Positions 26,344-34,176 of a stretch of 64,000 bases of DNA are shown one piece after another. This DNA is from Streptomyces cacaoi. GTDB taxonomy: Bacteria; Actinomycetota; Actinomycetes; Streptomycetales; Streptomycetaceae. Positions within the stretch are counted from its first letter, which is position 1. The number at the start of each line of letters is the position of its first letter. The position numbers and the translations under genes are program-made. The stretch covers positions 1 to 64,000 of the forward strand of contig NZ_BJMM01000012.1 in assembly GCF_006539165.1 (NCBI RefSeq), given 5' to 3'. The notes below the pieces were generated by a model. The model did not search any database. It was given only the letters and a program-made list of their open reading frames with translations, and had not been told where the DNA came from.

Positions 26344-26743
26344 CTGCTCTCCTTTCGTCGAGGGCCACGGCTTCGGCCCGGATTTCCACTGCCAGCGGGC
26401 CCGGCCCGGCCGTGCGTGCCCGGACCCCGACCCGGACGAGTCCGCCGGTCCGCCCGACGCTGAGCCGTGCGCCCGATGGGGCCGTCTCCCGGACGGCCTG
26501 CTCGACCGTCGCCGCCGACTCGCCCCGGGCAGCGGCACGCGCCCCGGCACGGGCCGCGTCCACGCACTGGATGCGCTGGACCGCCGCCGCCAGGCCCCAC
26601 AGCAGCGCGCCCACCAGGGCGACCAGCAGCGGAACGACCACCGCGGTCTCGGCTGTCACGAACCCGGCGCCGGCGTCTCTTCGTCGGGGACGGGCTGAGA
26701 CGGCTGTCCGGGGGTGCCCACCGGGCAGGTCAGAACGGGCCAT
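26273..26743 (-). CDS. TadE-family pseudopilin-like protein
   Basis: A 156-residue protein with a basic N-terminus, then GAGFVTAETAVVVPLLVALVG. Gly followed by FVTAE places Glu at +5 after a Gly, as in Flp/TadE prepilins cleaved by a TadV-type peptidase. One membrane helix follows, then a soluble C-terminal domain. TadE proteins are minor pilins needed for Tad pilus assembly. The ATG at 26743 overlaps the DUF4244 gene by 14 bases; a TTG at 26770 is a weaker alternative. No good ribosome binding site is seen, so translation is probably coupled to the upstream gene. Confidence 0.82.
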   Translation of the reverse strand: MARSDLPGGHPRTAVSARPRRRDAGAGFVTAETAVVVPLLVALVGALLWGLAAAVQRIQCVDAARAGARAAARGESAATVEQAVRETAPSGARLSVGRTGGLVRVGVRARTAGPGPLAVEIRAEAVALDERRADEGWTDPIGQGKGTAETDGAAAR

Positions 26744-26975
26744 CGAGCGACCGCTCGATGAGGCCCTCAAGCGCCCCGGTGACGGTGTCGCCGGTGACGA
26801 TCTTGTAGAGGACCACCGCGAAGCTGACCGCCGCGACGGTGCCGACGGCGTACTCCGCCGTGCTCATCCCCCGGTCACCGTCGGCATCGAGGCCCACCGC
26901 ACACCTCAGCCGCCTTCTTGTCCGCAGCCGGACCCACCACGCCCGCCTGCCGACTTCTTCCCCGATCACGAACAC
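26730..26975 (-). CDS. Pilin-like DUF4244 protein (Flp-type)
   Basis: An 81-residue protein ending in one hydrophobic helix. RGMSTAEYAVGTVAAVSF has the Flp prepilin pattern: Gly at -1, Glu at +5 and Tyr at +6. It is therefore probably the major pilin of this Tad operon, cleaved after Gly36. Residues 1-36 form a charged leader. The GTG at 26975 is chosen because GAGGAGGCAGGA precedes it. It stands between the inner-membrane TadC-like protein and TadE, the usual place of the pilin gene in actinobacteria. No prepilin peptidase is visible in the window. Confidence 0.85.
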   Translation of the reverse strand: MFVIGEEVGRRAWWVRLRTRRRLRCAVGLDADGDRGMSTAEYAVGTVAAVSFAVVLYKIVTGDTVTGALEGLIERSLDGPF

Positions 26976-27091
26976 TCCTGCCTCCTCAGTCGGTTGCTGT
27001 CGCCAAGGGCGCCGAAGGCGTCCTCGGGGGCCGCGGGTGCGTCCGAGTTCCCACCGCGGACCGCTGCCGTGCGCCACAGGGCTACGGCGGT

Positions 27092-27955
27092 TCACCACAG
27101 GGACCGGGCGATCCCCAGCACGACCGGAGCCACTCCGATCGCCAGGAACGCCGGCAGAAAGCACAGGCCGAGCGGGCCGGTCACCAGCACGGCCGCCCGT
27201 CTCGCCCGGCCGGAGGCCGCGCGGGCGCGCTCCGCGCGCAACTCCGCCGCCAGCCGGGAAACGGGCTCCACCGCGGGCACGCCGGACGCCTCCGCACGTG
27301 CCATGCAGCGGGCCAGCCGGACGGCGCCCGGCCGTTGCCCGAACGCGTCCCAGGCGACCGCCGGTTCGGCACCGAGCCGCAGTTCGGTCGCCACCCGCTT
27401 CAGCCGCGCACCCGCCGGTCCGTCCAGGGAGTCCCCGACGGCCGCGGCCGCGCGGTGCGGGCCCGCACCGGCCGCCAGGCACGCCGCCACCAGCTCGGCC
27501 ACCAACGGGAGTTGCTCCTCCAGCCGCCGCTCCTCCTGGTCTCCCGACGCCGCCGCTTCCCGCGCGGCGTGCCGGCGCAGCCAGCCGAACGCCAGGACCG
27601 CGCCGAGCACCCCTGCCAGCAGCCCGGACATGCCGCCCAGCAGGAGGGCTCCGCCGAGTGCCACGCCCGCGGCCGCGAGCCCGTCCCGGGCTCTTCTCCG
27701 TCCGATACGGTCCAGACAGCCGCGCATGATCTTGCTCATCGGCGGTCCGGCTTCCGCCTCCGGCCGGCGCCCGACGAGGACGCCGTCCCGCCGTCTGCGG
27801 GCGCCCCGGTCGGCGCGGACGGCGAGGACCACCTCGCAGACGGCAAGGAGCACCGCCGCCACCGCGATGGTTGTCCACAGGCTGGGGACAACCGATCGGC
27901 TTCCGTCCCCGGCCGCTGCCTCCATCAAGTGCCCCGTGGGCCATGCCCCCTTCAT
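27092..27955 (-). CDS. Type II secretion F-family membrane protein (TadC-like)
   Basis: A 287-residue inner-membrane platform protein of the GspF/TadC family. Hydrophobic segments lie at about 25-45, 95-125 and 255-285, with a cytoplasmic T2SSF domain between (EERRLEEQLPLVAELVAACL and the later ARAEASGVPAVEPVSRLA). Together with the TadB-like neighbour it would form the platform on which TadA assembles the pilus. The ATG overlaps the TadB stop by 4 bases (ATGA), so the two are translationally coupled. Confidence 0.88.
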   Translation of the reverse strand: MKGAWPTGHLMEAAAGDGSRSVVPSLWTTIAVAAVLLAVCEVVLAVRADRGARRRRDGVLVGRRPEAEAGPPMSKIMRGCLDRIGRRRARDGLAAAGVALGGALLLGGMSGLLAGVLGAVLAFGWLRRHAAREAAASGDQEERRLEEQLPLVAELVAACLAAGAGPHRAAAAVGDSLDGPAGARLKRVATELRLGAEPAVAWDAFGQRPGAVRLARCMARAEASGVPAVEPVSRLAAELRAERARAASGRARRAAVLVTGPLGLCFLPAFLAIGVAPVVLGIARSLW

Positions 27956-28890
27956 CGGCGCCCACCTGCGGGCTCAGCCGCGCCCTCGGCGCCTCGGACG
28001 ATGCGTGCGACCCAGGCCAGCCCGGCTGCTTCGAGCAGGGCCCCGGCCGCCAGACAGGCCAGCCCGGCCGGGCTGTGCAGCAGGACGTCCAGGGGCCGGG
28101 CGTCCATGGCACCGCCCAGCAGCAGCCCGACCACGGGCAGCAGGGCCAGCGCGACGGCGGTGGACCGTGGCCCGGACAACTGGGCGCGCAGATCCTCGCG
28201 TTGGTCCCGGACGGTGCGCACGGCCGCGCCGACCCGGTCGAGACCCGAGGCGAGCCCGGCGCCTCCCTCGACGGCGACCTGCCAACAGGCCGCCACGCCG
28301 GACAGCCCCTCGCCTCCCGGCCGTCTCGCCGCGTTCCGCAGCGCGGCCGGGACGTCACCGGCGAACCTGGCCGCCGCCAGCAGCGCGGCACCGGCTTCAC
28401 CGAAGCGCTCCGTCGTCTCCGCCGGCGCCGCCAGCAGTGCCGCCTCGGGCTGCCGACCGGCCCGCAACTCCCCGGCCATCGCGGCGCACAGCTCCACGAC
28501 GGCGGCTTCCCTGGCCCGCGCCTCCCGCACCGCCCGGCGGCGCAGCAGCAGCCTGCGGACCAGCGGCACGGCGGCGATTCCGAGCAGAAGGGGAATCCAG
28601 GAGGCCCCGAGCACCGCCAGAAGCAGCGCACCGGGCAGGCACCACCATTCGTGCCCGGCCCGCCCGTCGAACCGGCGCCGGAGTGCCAGGCTCCAGTTCC
28701 TGAGCCGGTCGGGGAGTTGCGGCAGGCCGCGGCCCACCGGTTCGGCCCCGTCGGCCAGCAGCAGCCGCGCCCGCCCCGGCGGGTCTCCGGCCCCCGCCAT
28801 CAGCCAGGCCGCGGCTCCCGCGCAGACCATGGCCGCATACGCGGAGTACGCCACCGGGCCCGCTCCCGGGATCACGCCGTCGGTCGTCAT
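27952..28890 (-). CDS. Type II secretion F-family membrane protein (TadB-like)
   Basis: A 312-residue platform protein. Hydrophobic segments are at about 14-33, 82-112, 240-262 and 273-295, around a T2SSF domain with the typical ELCAAMAGELRAGRQPEAAL and a later VRDQREDLRAQLSGPRSTA stretch. It precedes the TadC-like gene and overlaps TadA by 4 bases at its start. Role: inner-membrane base of the Tad pilus machine. Confidence 0.88.
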   Translation of the reverse strand: MTTDGVIPGAGPVAYSAYAAMVCAGAAAWLMAGAGDPPGRARLLLADGAEPVGRGLPQLPDRLRNWSLALRRRFDGRAGHEWWCLPGALLLAVLGASWIPLLLGIAAVPLVRRLLLRRRAVREARAREAAVVELCAAMAGELRAGRQPEAALLAAPAETTERFGEAGAALLAAARFAGDVPAALRNAARRPGGEGLSGVAACWQVAVEGGAGLASGLDRVGAAVRTVRDQREDLRAQLSGPRSTAVALALLPVVGLLLGGAMDARPLDVLLHSPAGLACLAAGALLEAAGLAWVARIVRGAEGAAEPAGGRR

Positions 28891-30224
28891 GTGCCCCGCC
28901 CCTCGGCCGCGGCGGGCCCGGCGTACCGCACATCGCCGTCGTTCCGATCACCGTCGTTCCGTCGGCACAGGGTCTCCAGCCGGGCCCAGCCCCGCTCCGG
29001 CACGAAGCCGCACGCGGTCCGCCGGCCGCCCCCGCGCGGCCCGGCCCACACCGCCGCCGGAACGGTGGTGACCAGCCCGTCGCCGTCCCGCTCCAGGACG
29101 TGGATCTGGGCGATCCGTCGCAGCCCGGCCGCGTCCCGCACGAGATGGACGACGACATCCAAAGCAGCCGCCAACTGGCTGTGCAGGGCGGCGCGGTCGA
29201 GTCCGGCCGTGGCCGCCAGGGCCTCCAGCCGGGCCGGGACGTCCGCCGCGGCGTTCGCGTGCACCGTCCCGCAGCCGCCTTCGTGGCCCGTGTTCAACGC
29301 CGCGAGCAGGTCGGTCACTTCGGGGCCGCGCACCTCGCCGACGACCAGCCGGTCCGGCCGCATCCGCAGCGCCTGCCGCACGAGGTCCCGCAGATCGACC
29401 CGGCCCGCGCCCTCCTGGTTGGCCGGGCGCGCCTCCAGCCTTACTACGTGCGGGTGTTCGGGGCGCAGCTCGGCGGAGTCCTCGGCGAGGACGAGGCGTT
29501 CGCGGCGGCCGGCCAGACCCAGCAGCGCGGACAGCAGCGTCGTCTTCCCCGAGCCCGTTCCTCCGCTGACGAGGAAGGACAGCCGTGCGTCCAAGACGGC
29601 CCGCAGCAGCCTCTCCCCGCCCGGTGGCACCGTCCCGGCGGCGACCAGTTCCTCCAGTGTGAACGCCTTCGGGCGCACCACCCGCAGGGACAGACAGGTC
29701 GAGCCCACGGCGACGGGCGGCAGGACGGCGTGCAGCCGGGTGCCGTCCGGCAGGCGGGCGTCGACCCACGGCCGTGCGTCGTCCAGCCGGCGGCCTGCCG
29801 ACGTCGCCAGCCGCTGCGCCAGGCGCCGGACGGCCGCGGCATCGGCGAAGCGCACACCGGTCCTTTCGAGGCCGCTCCCGCGGTCGACCCAGACCTCGGA
29901 AGGCCCGGTCACCAGGACGTCCGTGACCTCGGGATCGGCGAGAAGGGGCTCCAGGGGCCCGGCGCCGACCAGTTCGGAGCGCAGCGCCTCGACCACGCCC
30001 AGCACGGCCCTGTCGCCGAGCAGCCGCCCCCTGGCCCGCAGCGCCGCGGCGACCCGGGCGGGCGTCGGCTCGGCACCCGACTCGGCGAGGCTCCGCCGTA
30101 CGTCCTCCAGCAGCGCGGCTCCGATGTCCAGCGCGGTTCCGCGCGCCTGCCGCGCCCGGGGCACGGCGGGCACGGGGCGCCGCCCCGGTGCGGGGTTCCG
30201 CGCCGTTCCGTTCGGGGTGCTCAT
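28887..30224 (-). CDS. TadA-type secretion ATPase
   Basis: A 445-residue hexameric ATPase of the VirB11/TadA family that powers pilus assembly. The P-loop is SGGTGSGKTTLL at about residue 220. LAEDSAEL is the Asp box, and the Walker B region DRLVVGEVRGPEV follows, then GCGTVHAN, the His box. The N-terminal about 100 residues form the TadA N-domain (GPLEPLLADPEVTDVLV). The ATG at 30224 overlaps the Ssd stop (ATGA). The frame extends far upstream, but that part overlaps Ssd and has no coding character. It is the second gene of the leftward Tad operon. Confidence 0.93.
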   Translation of the reverse strand: MSTPNGTARNPAPGRRPVPAVPRARQARGTALDIGAALLEDVRRSLAESGAEPTPARVAAALRARGRLLGDRAVLGVVEALRSELVGAGPLEPLLADPEVTDVLVTGPSEVWVDRGSGLERTGVRFADAAAVRRLAQRLATSAGRRLDDARPWVDARLPDGTRLHAVLPPVAVGSTCLSLRVVRPKAFTLEELVAAGTVPPGGERLLRAVLDARLSFLVSGGTGSGKTTLLSALLGLAGRRERLVLAEDSAELRPEHPHVVRLEARPANQEGAGRVDLRDLVRQALRMRPDRLVVGEVRGPEVTDLLAALNTGHEGGCGTVHANAAADVPARLEALAATAGLDRAALHSQLAAALDVVVHLVRDAAGLRRIAQIHVLERDGDGLVTTVPAAVWAGPRGGGRRTACGFVPERGWARLETLCRRNDGDRNDGDVRYAGPAAAEGRGT

Positions 30225-31363
30225 GCGGCCACCTCTCCCCCGTGCCGTGCCCGCGCCCAGAACTCCCGGCAGAAGCGGGCCAGGGCACCGTCCTTGTCGT
30301 GGCCGGGCGGCAGCCCCCGCTCGACGTCGTGCAACAGCCCCTGCTCCCAGGGGAGTTCTCCGACGAGCGGCAGACCCAGCAGCCGGGCCACCTCTTCGTC
30401 GTCCAACCCGGGTGTGTAACCCCGCCTGCCCTCCGGCCCGGCGGGGGCGCGGACCACGGCCCGCAGGTCCCGCACCACCAGCTGTGCCCGCGTCACCATG
30501 CGGTGTGCGGCGGCCACGGCCCGCAGTTCCGCCGGGACGACGGCCAATCCGAGATCGAGCTGCACGAGGGCCTCGGCGACCGTCTCGTCCACCTGGCGCG
30601 GCAGATCGACGACCACGACCCCGCCGCGCCGTCTCGCCGCGGCGAGCACGGACTTCATGGCGTCCGCGGGCACCACCACGCAATCGCCCCTGTCCCAGCT
30701 GAGGACGCTCAGGTCGTGCGTCGAGGGGAGGGAGTCGGCGAGCGCCGAACCGCCCACGCGCCCGCGGGATTCGGCGAACGCGGGCCAGCGCAGTCCCTCC
30801 GCCCGCTCGGCGCCCAGCAGCACGTCCAGCCCGCCGCCGAGCGGATCACCGTCGACGAGCATCGTGCGTTCCCCCTCGCGCGCCGCGGTGACCGCCAGCG
30901 CGCACGCCAGGGTGGAGGCGCCCGCTCCGCCCCGGCCGCCGACCACACCGACCGTGAGTGCCGGTCCGGTCACCTCCTCCGAGGCGTCCGCGATGCGGCC
31001 GGCCAGCCAGCTCTCCGCGTCTGGCAGCATCACCACGGCCTCGGCGCTGATGCGGGCTCCGCGCTCCCACACCCCCGGATCGTCCATGTCTTTCCCGACC
31101 AGCAGGACTCCGGGCCGGCGCAGCACCCCGCCACCGCTCCCCGCGGCCGCTCCGGGGAAGCCGGGGGATCCGGCGCAGTCGTCGCCGACGAGGACGAGCG
31201 GTGCGTGCTCCCAGGATCCGGCCCCGCTCCAGGCCGCCCACCCCGTACCGCCTGCCGGGGCTCCGTGTGCCACGTGCACTTCGACGCCGGCGGCTGCGGA
31301 GAGTCGCAGGAGGTCATCGAGGAGCTCGTCGTCCTCGGTGACAATCAGAATGTTTTCGGCCAT
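30221..31363 (-). CDS. Septum site-determining / CpaE-like protein (Ssd)
   Basis: A 380-residue MinD/ParA-superfamily protein that leads the Tad operon. The N-terminal about 130 residues form a receiver-like domain (NILIVTEDDELLDDLLRL). The ATPase domain starts with GVVGGRGGAGASTLACALA, where the lysine of the P-loop is replaced, typical of Ssd and CpaE proteins. CpaE places Tad pilus machines at a cell site; the mycobacterial homologue Ssd affects septation. The ATG at 31363 is preferred, with GAAGGGGG upstream; a GTG at 31381 is possible but would leave no ribosome binding site. Confidence 0.85.
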   Translation of the reverse strand: MAENILIVTEDDELLDDLLRLSAAAGVEVHVAHGAPAGGTGWAAWSGAGSWEHAPLVLVGDDCAGSPGFPGAAAGSGGGVLRRPGVLLVGKDMDDPGVWERGARISAEAVVMLPDAESWLAGRIADASEEVTGPALTVGVVGGRGGAGASTLACALAVTAAREGERTMLVDGDPLGGGLDVLLGAERAEGLRWPAFAESRGRVGGSALADSLPSTHDLSVLSWDRGDCVVVPADAMKSVLAAARRRGGVVVVDLPRQVDETVAEALVQLDLGLAVVPAELRAVAAAHRMVTRAQLVVRDLRAVVRAPAGPEGRRGYTPGLDDEEVARLLGLPLVGELPWEQGLLHDVERGLPPGHDKDGALARFCREFWARARHGGEVAA

Positions 31364-31645
31364 GATCCCAACCCCCTTCACATGTCATGCACTCGCTTCC
31401 GCAAACACCTGCGGAGGCGGTCGGGAATCAGGATGTGGCGCTCCGGAAAAACGCGGGGATCATGCTCCGAATCTGTGGACAAGCCGGCGCCTGTGAATAA
31501 CTCCCTCACCCATACCGGTGACTTCCGGAGAGCAGCGCCTCGATTACGGTGCGTTACAGGGTGCGACGGGCGGCAGAAACCGCCACGAAGATCAGAAAAG
31601 CCGCCGACCGCGGCCCTCGGAGTGAGAAAAAGCCTCCGGACATGC

Positions 31646-31712
31646 GACGACCCCCGCCGGGGGGGAGAGCGGGGGTCGTCTCCACGGCCGACTCGGGGGG
31701 GGGAGGAGTCGG
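31646..31712. ncRNA. Two adjacent hairpins in a divergent spacer; possible small RNA
   Basis: GACGACCCCCGC (31646-31657) pairs perfectly with GCGGGGGTCGTC (31669-31680), 12 bp with an 11-base loop. Seven bases later CCGACTC (31688-31694) pairs with GAGTCGG (31706-31712). Terminator-like stems between two genes pointing away from each other serve neither, so they may end an unannotated small RNA or form part of the tad operon leader. Strand unknown. Confidence 0.3.
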
Positions 31713-31815
31713 GCCGGGTTAGCACGGTCGCGAACGATCCGTGACTTCCATGGTGTACCCGAGAGCCTTCTCAGGCAAACCCACGCGCCCCACCTTACGC
31801 CGAATGGTTGGCGCC

Positions 31816-31821
31816 TATGCT
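31816..31821 (+). promoter_or_regulatory. -10 box of a leaderless promoter (HAD gene)
   Basis: TATGCT followed by 7 bases and then the GTG at 31829. Transcription would start at or next to the start codon. No Shine-Dalgarno is present. Confidence 0.55.
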
Positions 31822-31828
31822 CGGACCC

Positions 31829-32674
31829 GTGGAAAACGTCCCGATGCCCCGCACTGCTGCCTTCTTCGATCTGGACAAGACGGTCATTGCGAAGTCGAGC
31901 ACGCTCACCTTCGGCAAGCCCTTCTATCAGGGTGGCCTGATCAATCGCCGCGCAGTGCTACGGACCGCATACGCGCAGTTCGTATATCTCCTCGGCGGCG
32001 CGGACCACGATCAGATGGAGCGGATGCGCGCATACCTGTCGAAACTGGTGCGCGGCTGGGATGTCCAGCAGGTACGGGAAATCGTCGCGGAGACGATCCA
32101 CGGTGTCATCGATCCGATCATCTACGACGAGGCGGCGTCCCTGATCGAGGAGCACCATCTCGCCGGCCGCGACGTGGTCATCGTGTCCACCTCGGGCGCC
32201 GAGGTCGTCGAGCCCATCGGCGCGATGATCGGCGCCGACCGCACCATCGCGACCAGGATGGTCGTCGAGGAGGGCCGCTTCACGGGCGAGATCGAGTACT
32301 ACGCCTACGGCCCCACCAAGGCGGAGGCGATCCGCGAGCTGGCCGCGGCGGAGGGGTACGACCTGGCCCGCTGCTACGCCTACAGCGACTCCGTCACCGA
32401 TCTGCCGATGCTGGAGGCGGTGGGCAGCCCGCACGCCGTCAACCCGGACCGGGCCCTGCGCAAGGAGGCGGCCTCCCGCGGGTGGCCCGTCCTGTCCTTC
32501 TCGCGGCCCGTACGGCTGCGGCAGCGGATCCCGTCGTTCTCCCTGTCGTCCCGGCCCGCGGTCGCGTTCGCCGCCGTCGCCATGGGCGCCGCGATAGCGA
32601 CAGCCGGGGTCGTCTGGTTCAACAGCCGCCGGCAGACGCGCCCGCACGGCGGTGACGGACTGCGGGCTTCCTAG
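31829..32674 (+). CDS. HAD-superfamily IB phosphatase with C-terminal membrane anchor
   Basis: A 281-residue SerB-like HAD-IB hydrolase. Motif I FFDLDKTVIA carries the nucleophile Asp14 and the acid/base Asp16; motif II is in VVIVSTSG; motif IV is YAYSDSVTDLPML. A hydrophobic helix close to the C-terminus (AVAFAAVAMGAAIATAGVVWF in part) anchors it to the membrane. The family (in S. coelicolor annotated from memory as associated with morphological differentiation) is conserved beside the Tad/Ssd operon in actinobacteria; substrate unknown. The GTG at 31829 is chosen as a leaderless start 7 bases after TATGCT; ATG at 31817 lies inside the -10 box and is unlikely. Confidence 0.87.
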   Translation: MENVPMPRTAAFFDLDKTVIAKSSTLTFGKPFYQGGLINRRAVLRTAYAQFVYLLGGADHDQMERMRAYLSKLVRGWDVQQVREIVAETIHGVIDPIIYDEAASLIEEHHLAGRDVVIVSTSGAEVVEPIGAMIGADRTIATRMVVEEGRFTGEIEYYAYGPTKAEAIRELAAAEGYDLARCYAYSDSVTDLPMLEAVGSPHAVNPDRALRKEAASRGWPVLSFSRPVRLRQRIPSFSLSSRPAVAFAAVAMGAAIATAGVVWFNSRRQTRPHGGDGLRAS

Positions 32675-32821
32675 CCACGGCGGACCGGCCGCGGGCGCAC
32701 GGGGAGCACAGCGGTCCGGCACACCGCACCGCAGGTCGCACAGCTGTCGCCGATCGGGGCCCAGCGGGAGAGTTCCGCAGCCCGTTATGCCCGTATTTGA
32801 CGGGAAAAGTAAAGTTCTGTG

Positions 32822-32839
32822 CCGACCTCTTCCGGTCGG
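32822..32839. terminator. Weak hairpin, possible terminator of the HAD gene
   Basis: A 6-bp stem CCGACC/GGTCGG with a 6-base loop, 148 bases after the HAD stop. Short and without T-tract; low confidence. Confidence 0.3.
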
Positions 32840-33122
32840 TCCCGCCGTTCGGTACAAAGGAGTTGACGGCCCGCGAGACCAACGGCATCCGAGAGGATCC
32901 CGTTACTCAAGGCCCCACGGACCGCCTCGCATGAATACCGGGCACCCACGCGACGCGAAGCCCGCGGATCGGGCAGGTCCCAGCAGGGAACGGGCAAAGA
33001 ACCGCCCTGATGGACAGGATTCGGTTGCACGCACTGGTAACCCGGTGGACATGCCGGCGGCGACTCCATCCTCACGGTGGAGCCGCCGCATTTTCGCGCC
33101 CTGGACTCCTGGGTTCGGGGCC

Positions 33123-33195
33123 GCCGCAGCTGTACCGGTCGAAAAACTGCCACAGCTGTGCCGGTTCAGCAGAAGGCCACAGCTGTGCCGGTTCA
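33123..33195. repeat. Three direct repeats with a palindromic CACAGCTGTG core
   Basis: GCCACAGCTGTGCCGGTTCA occurs exactly at 33149-33168 and 33176-33195, and as a variant (GCCGCAGCTGTACCGGTCG) at 33123-33141. Periods are 26 and 27 bases. Each copy contains the palindrome CACAGCTGTG. The array ends 16 bases from the stop of the Fic-like gene. The layout resembles iterated protein-binding sites. Confidence 0.8.
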
Positions 33196-33211
33196 CAGGA
33201 GGCTGCGGACT

Positions 33212-34081
33212 TCAGGCGGCCCCGCGCTGCATCGCCTCGCAGACCGCGGTGCTCTCCCTCGCCCCCAGCTCGACAGCCCTGCCGCAGAAGGCGATCCAGG
33301 CGGACATCCCCTCGGGGGTGCCGGAGGCGTACTGCCGCAGCGCCTCCAGATACGCCTCGCCGCCCTGCTCGCCGGCGCCGACCTCGGCAGGGCAGACGGC
33401 CTTCGGGTCGAGTCCACTGCCCACGAGCACGATGCGCTCGGCGGCCCGGGCGACCAGCCCGTTGTACGAGCCGAAGGGGCGCAGCACCTGGAGTTCGCCG
33501 TGGATGACGGCGGCGGTCACCAGCGCCGGCGCGGACGACACCCCGGTGACCAGGCCCACGAGCCCGTCCAGCCGGGCAGCGACCTCGTCGGCGGCCGGCA
33601 GCTGCAAGCCGAGATCCGGGCCGTGCACCCGCTCACCGGCACGGCGCGGGCGCCCGACCGTCTCGTCGGGTGCGGCACGCCCGGCTCCCACCAGATGCAG
33701 CCGCGCCAGCACCCGCAGCGGCGACTGCGGCCAGATGTCCAGCAGCTGACCGGCTTCCGCGGTGACCCGCAGCGCCGCGCCCACGGTGCGCGGCTCCCCC
33801 TCGACGCCGAAGTCGCTGCGCCGCCTGACCTCCTCCAGCGCCCAGTCGGCCCCCTCCAACGCGGCCGACGACCGGGCTCCGCGCAGCGCCGCCTCCGCGC
33901 TGACCTCGCTGCTGCGCCGCCGCATGACACGGTGCCGGTACACGCGGTCCACCGCCTTGCGTACGGACTCCACGGCCTCCGGTACGCCGGGCAGCGCGGC
34001 GAGCGGGGCCAGCGGGTCGGCCGGCGTACCGGCCGCCGTCGTGCCGTCGGCGGAGTGGGCGGAGCCTCGGGAGCTACTCAT
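33212..34081 (-). CDS. Fic-like protein with a degenerate active site
   Basis: A 289-residue protein distantly of the Fic (AMPylase) family. EVSAEAALRGARSSAALEG resembles the N-terminal inhibitory-helix region, and HGELQVLRPFGSYNGLVAR aligns with the Fic core HxELxxLRPFxxGNGRxAR. The catalytic His of HPFxxGN is replaced (LRPF) and the GNGR loop reads YNGL, so nucleotide transfer is doubtful; this branch is often annotated as an oxidoreductase in Streptomyces. It may bind nucleotides or proteins without catalysis. The ATG at 34081 has a weak AGGG upstream. It diverges from the CooC-like ATPase gene by 95 bp, suggesting joint regulation. Confidence 0.75.
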   Translation of the reverse strand: MSSSRGSAHSADGTTAAGTPADPLAPLAALPGVPEAVESVRKAVDRVYRHRVMRRRSSEVSAEAALRGARSSAALEGADWALEEVRRRSDFGVEGEPRTVGAALRVTAEAGQLLDIWPQSPLRVLARLHLVGAGRAAPDETVGRPRRAGERVHGPDLGLQLPAADEVAARLDGLVGLVTGVSSAPALVTAAVIHGELQVLRPFGSYNGLVARAAERIVLVGSGLDPKAVCPAEVGAGEQGGEAYLEALRQYASGTPEGMSAWIAFCGRAVELGARESTAVCEAMQRGAA

Positions 34082-34163
34082 GGGTACGACCCTACGCACA
34101 CCGCAGCACCACGTTCGAGTGGTCTTCTTCACGCGCAGGTTCGGAGCACCCCGTCCGCACGCC

Positions 34164-34169
34164 TACTCT
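34164..34169 (+). promoter_or_regulatory. -10 box of a leaderless promoter (CooC-like ATPase)
   Basis: TACTCT, 7 bases upstream of the ATG at 34177, with no Shine-Dalgarno in between. Confidence 0.5.
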
Positions 34170-34176
34170 TTTGAAC

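Larger units (their letters stand above)
31364..31828. other. 465-bp divergent intergenic region (Ssd / HAD)
   Basis: Holds the promoters of the leftward Tad operon and of the rightward HAD gene. The part next to Ssd (31400-31640) has moderate GC and no ORF with coding bias. Two adjacent strong hairpins lie at 31646-31680 and 31688-31712. The HAD promoter is at 31816. Confidence 0.5.
32675..33211. other. 537-bp gene-free spacer
   Basis: Between the HAD stop and the converging Fic-like gene. A hairpin CCGACC-TCTTCC-GGTCGG lies at 32822-32839 in a low-GC patch (32785-32870). No ORF has coding bias. Three direct repeats lie at 33123-33195. Confidence 0.5.
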
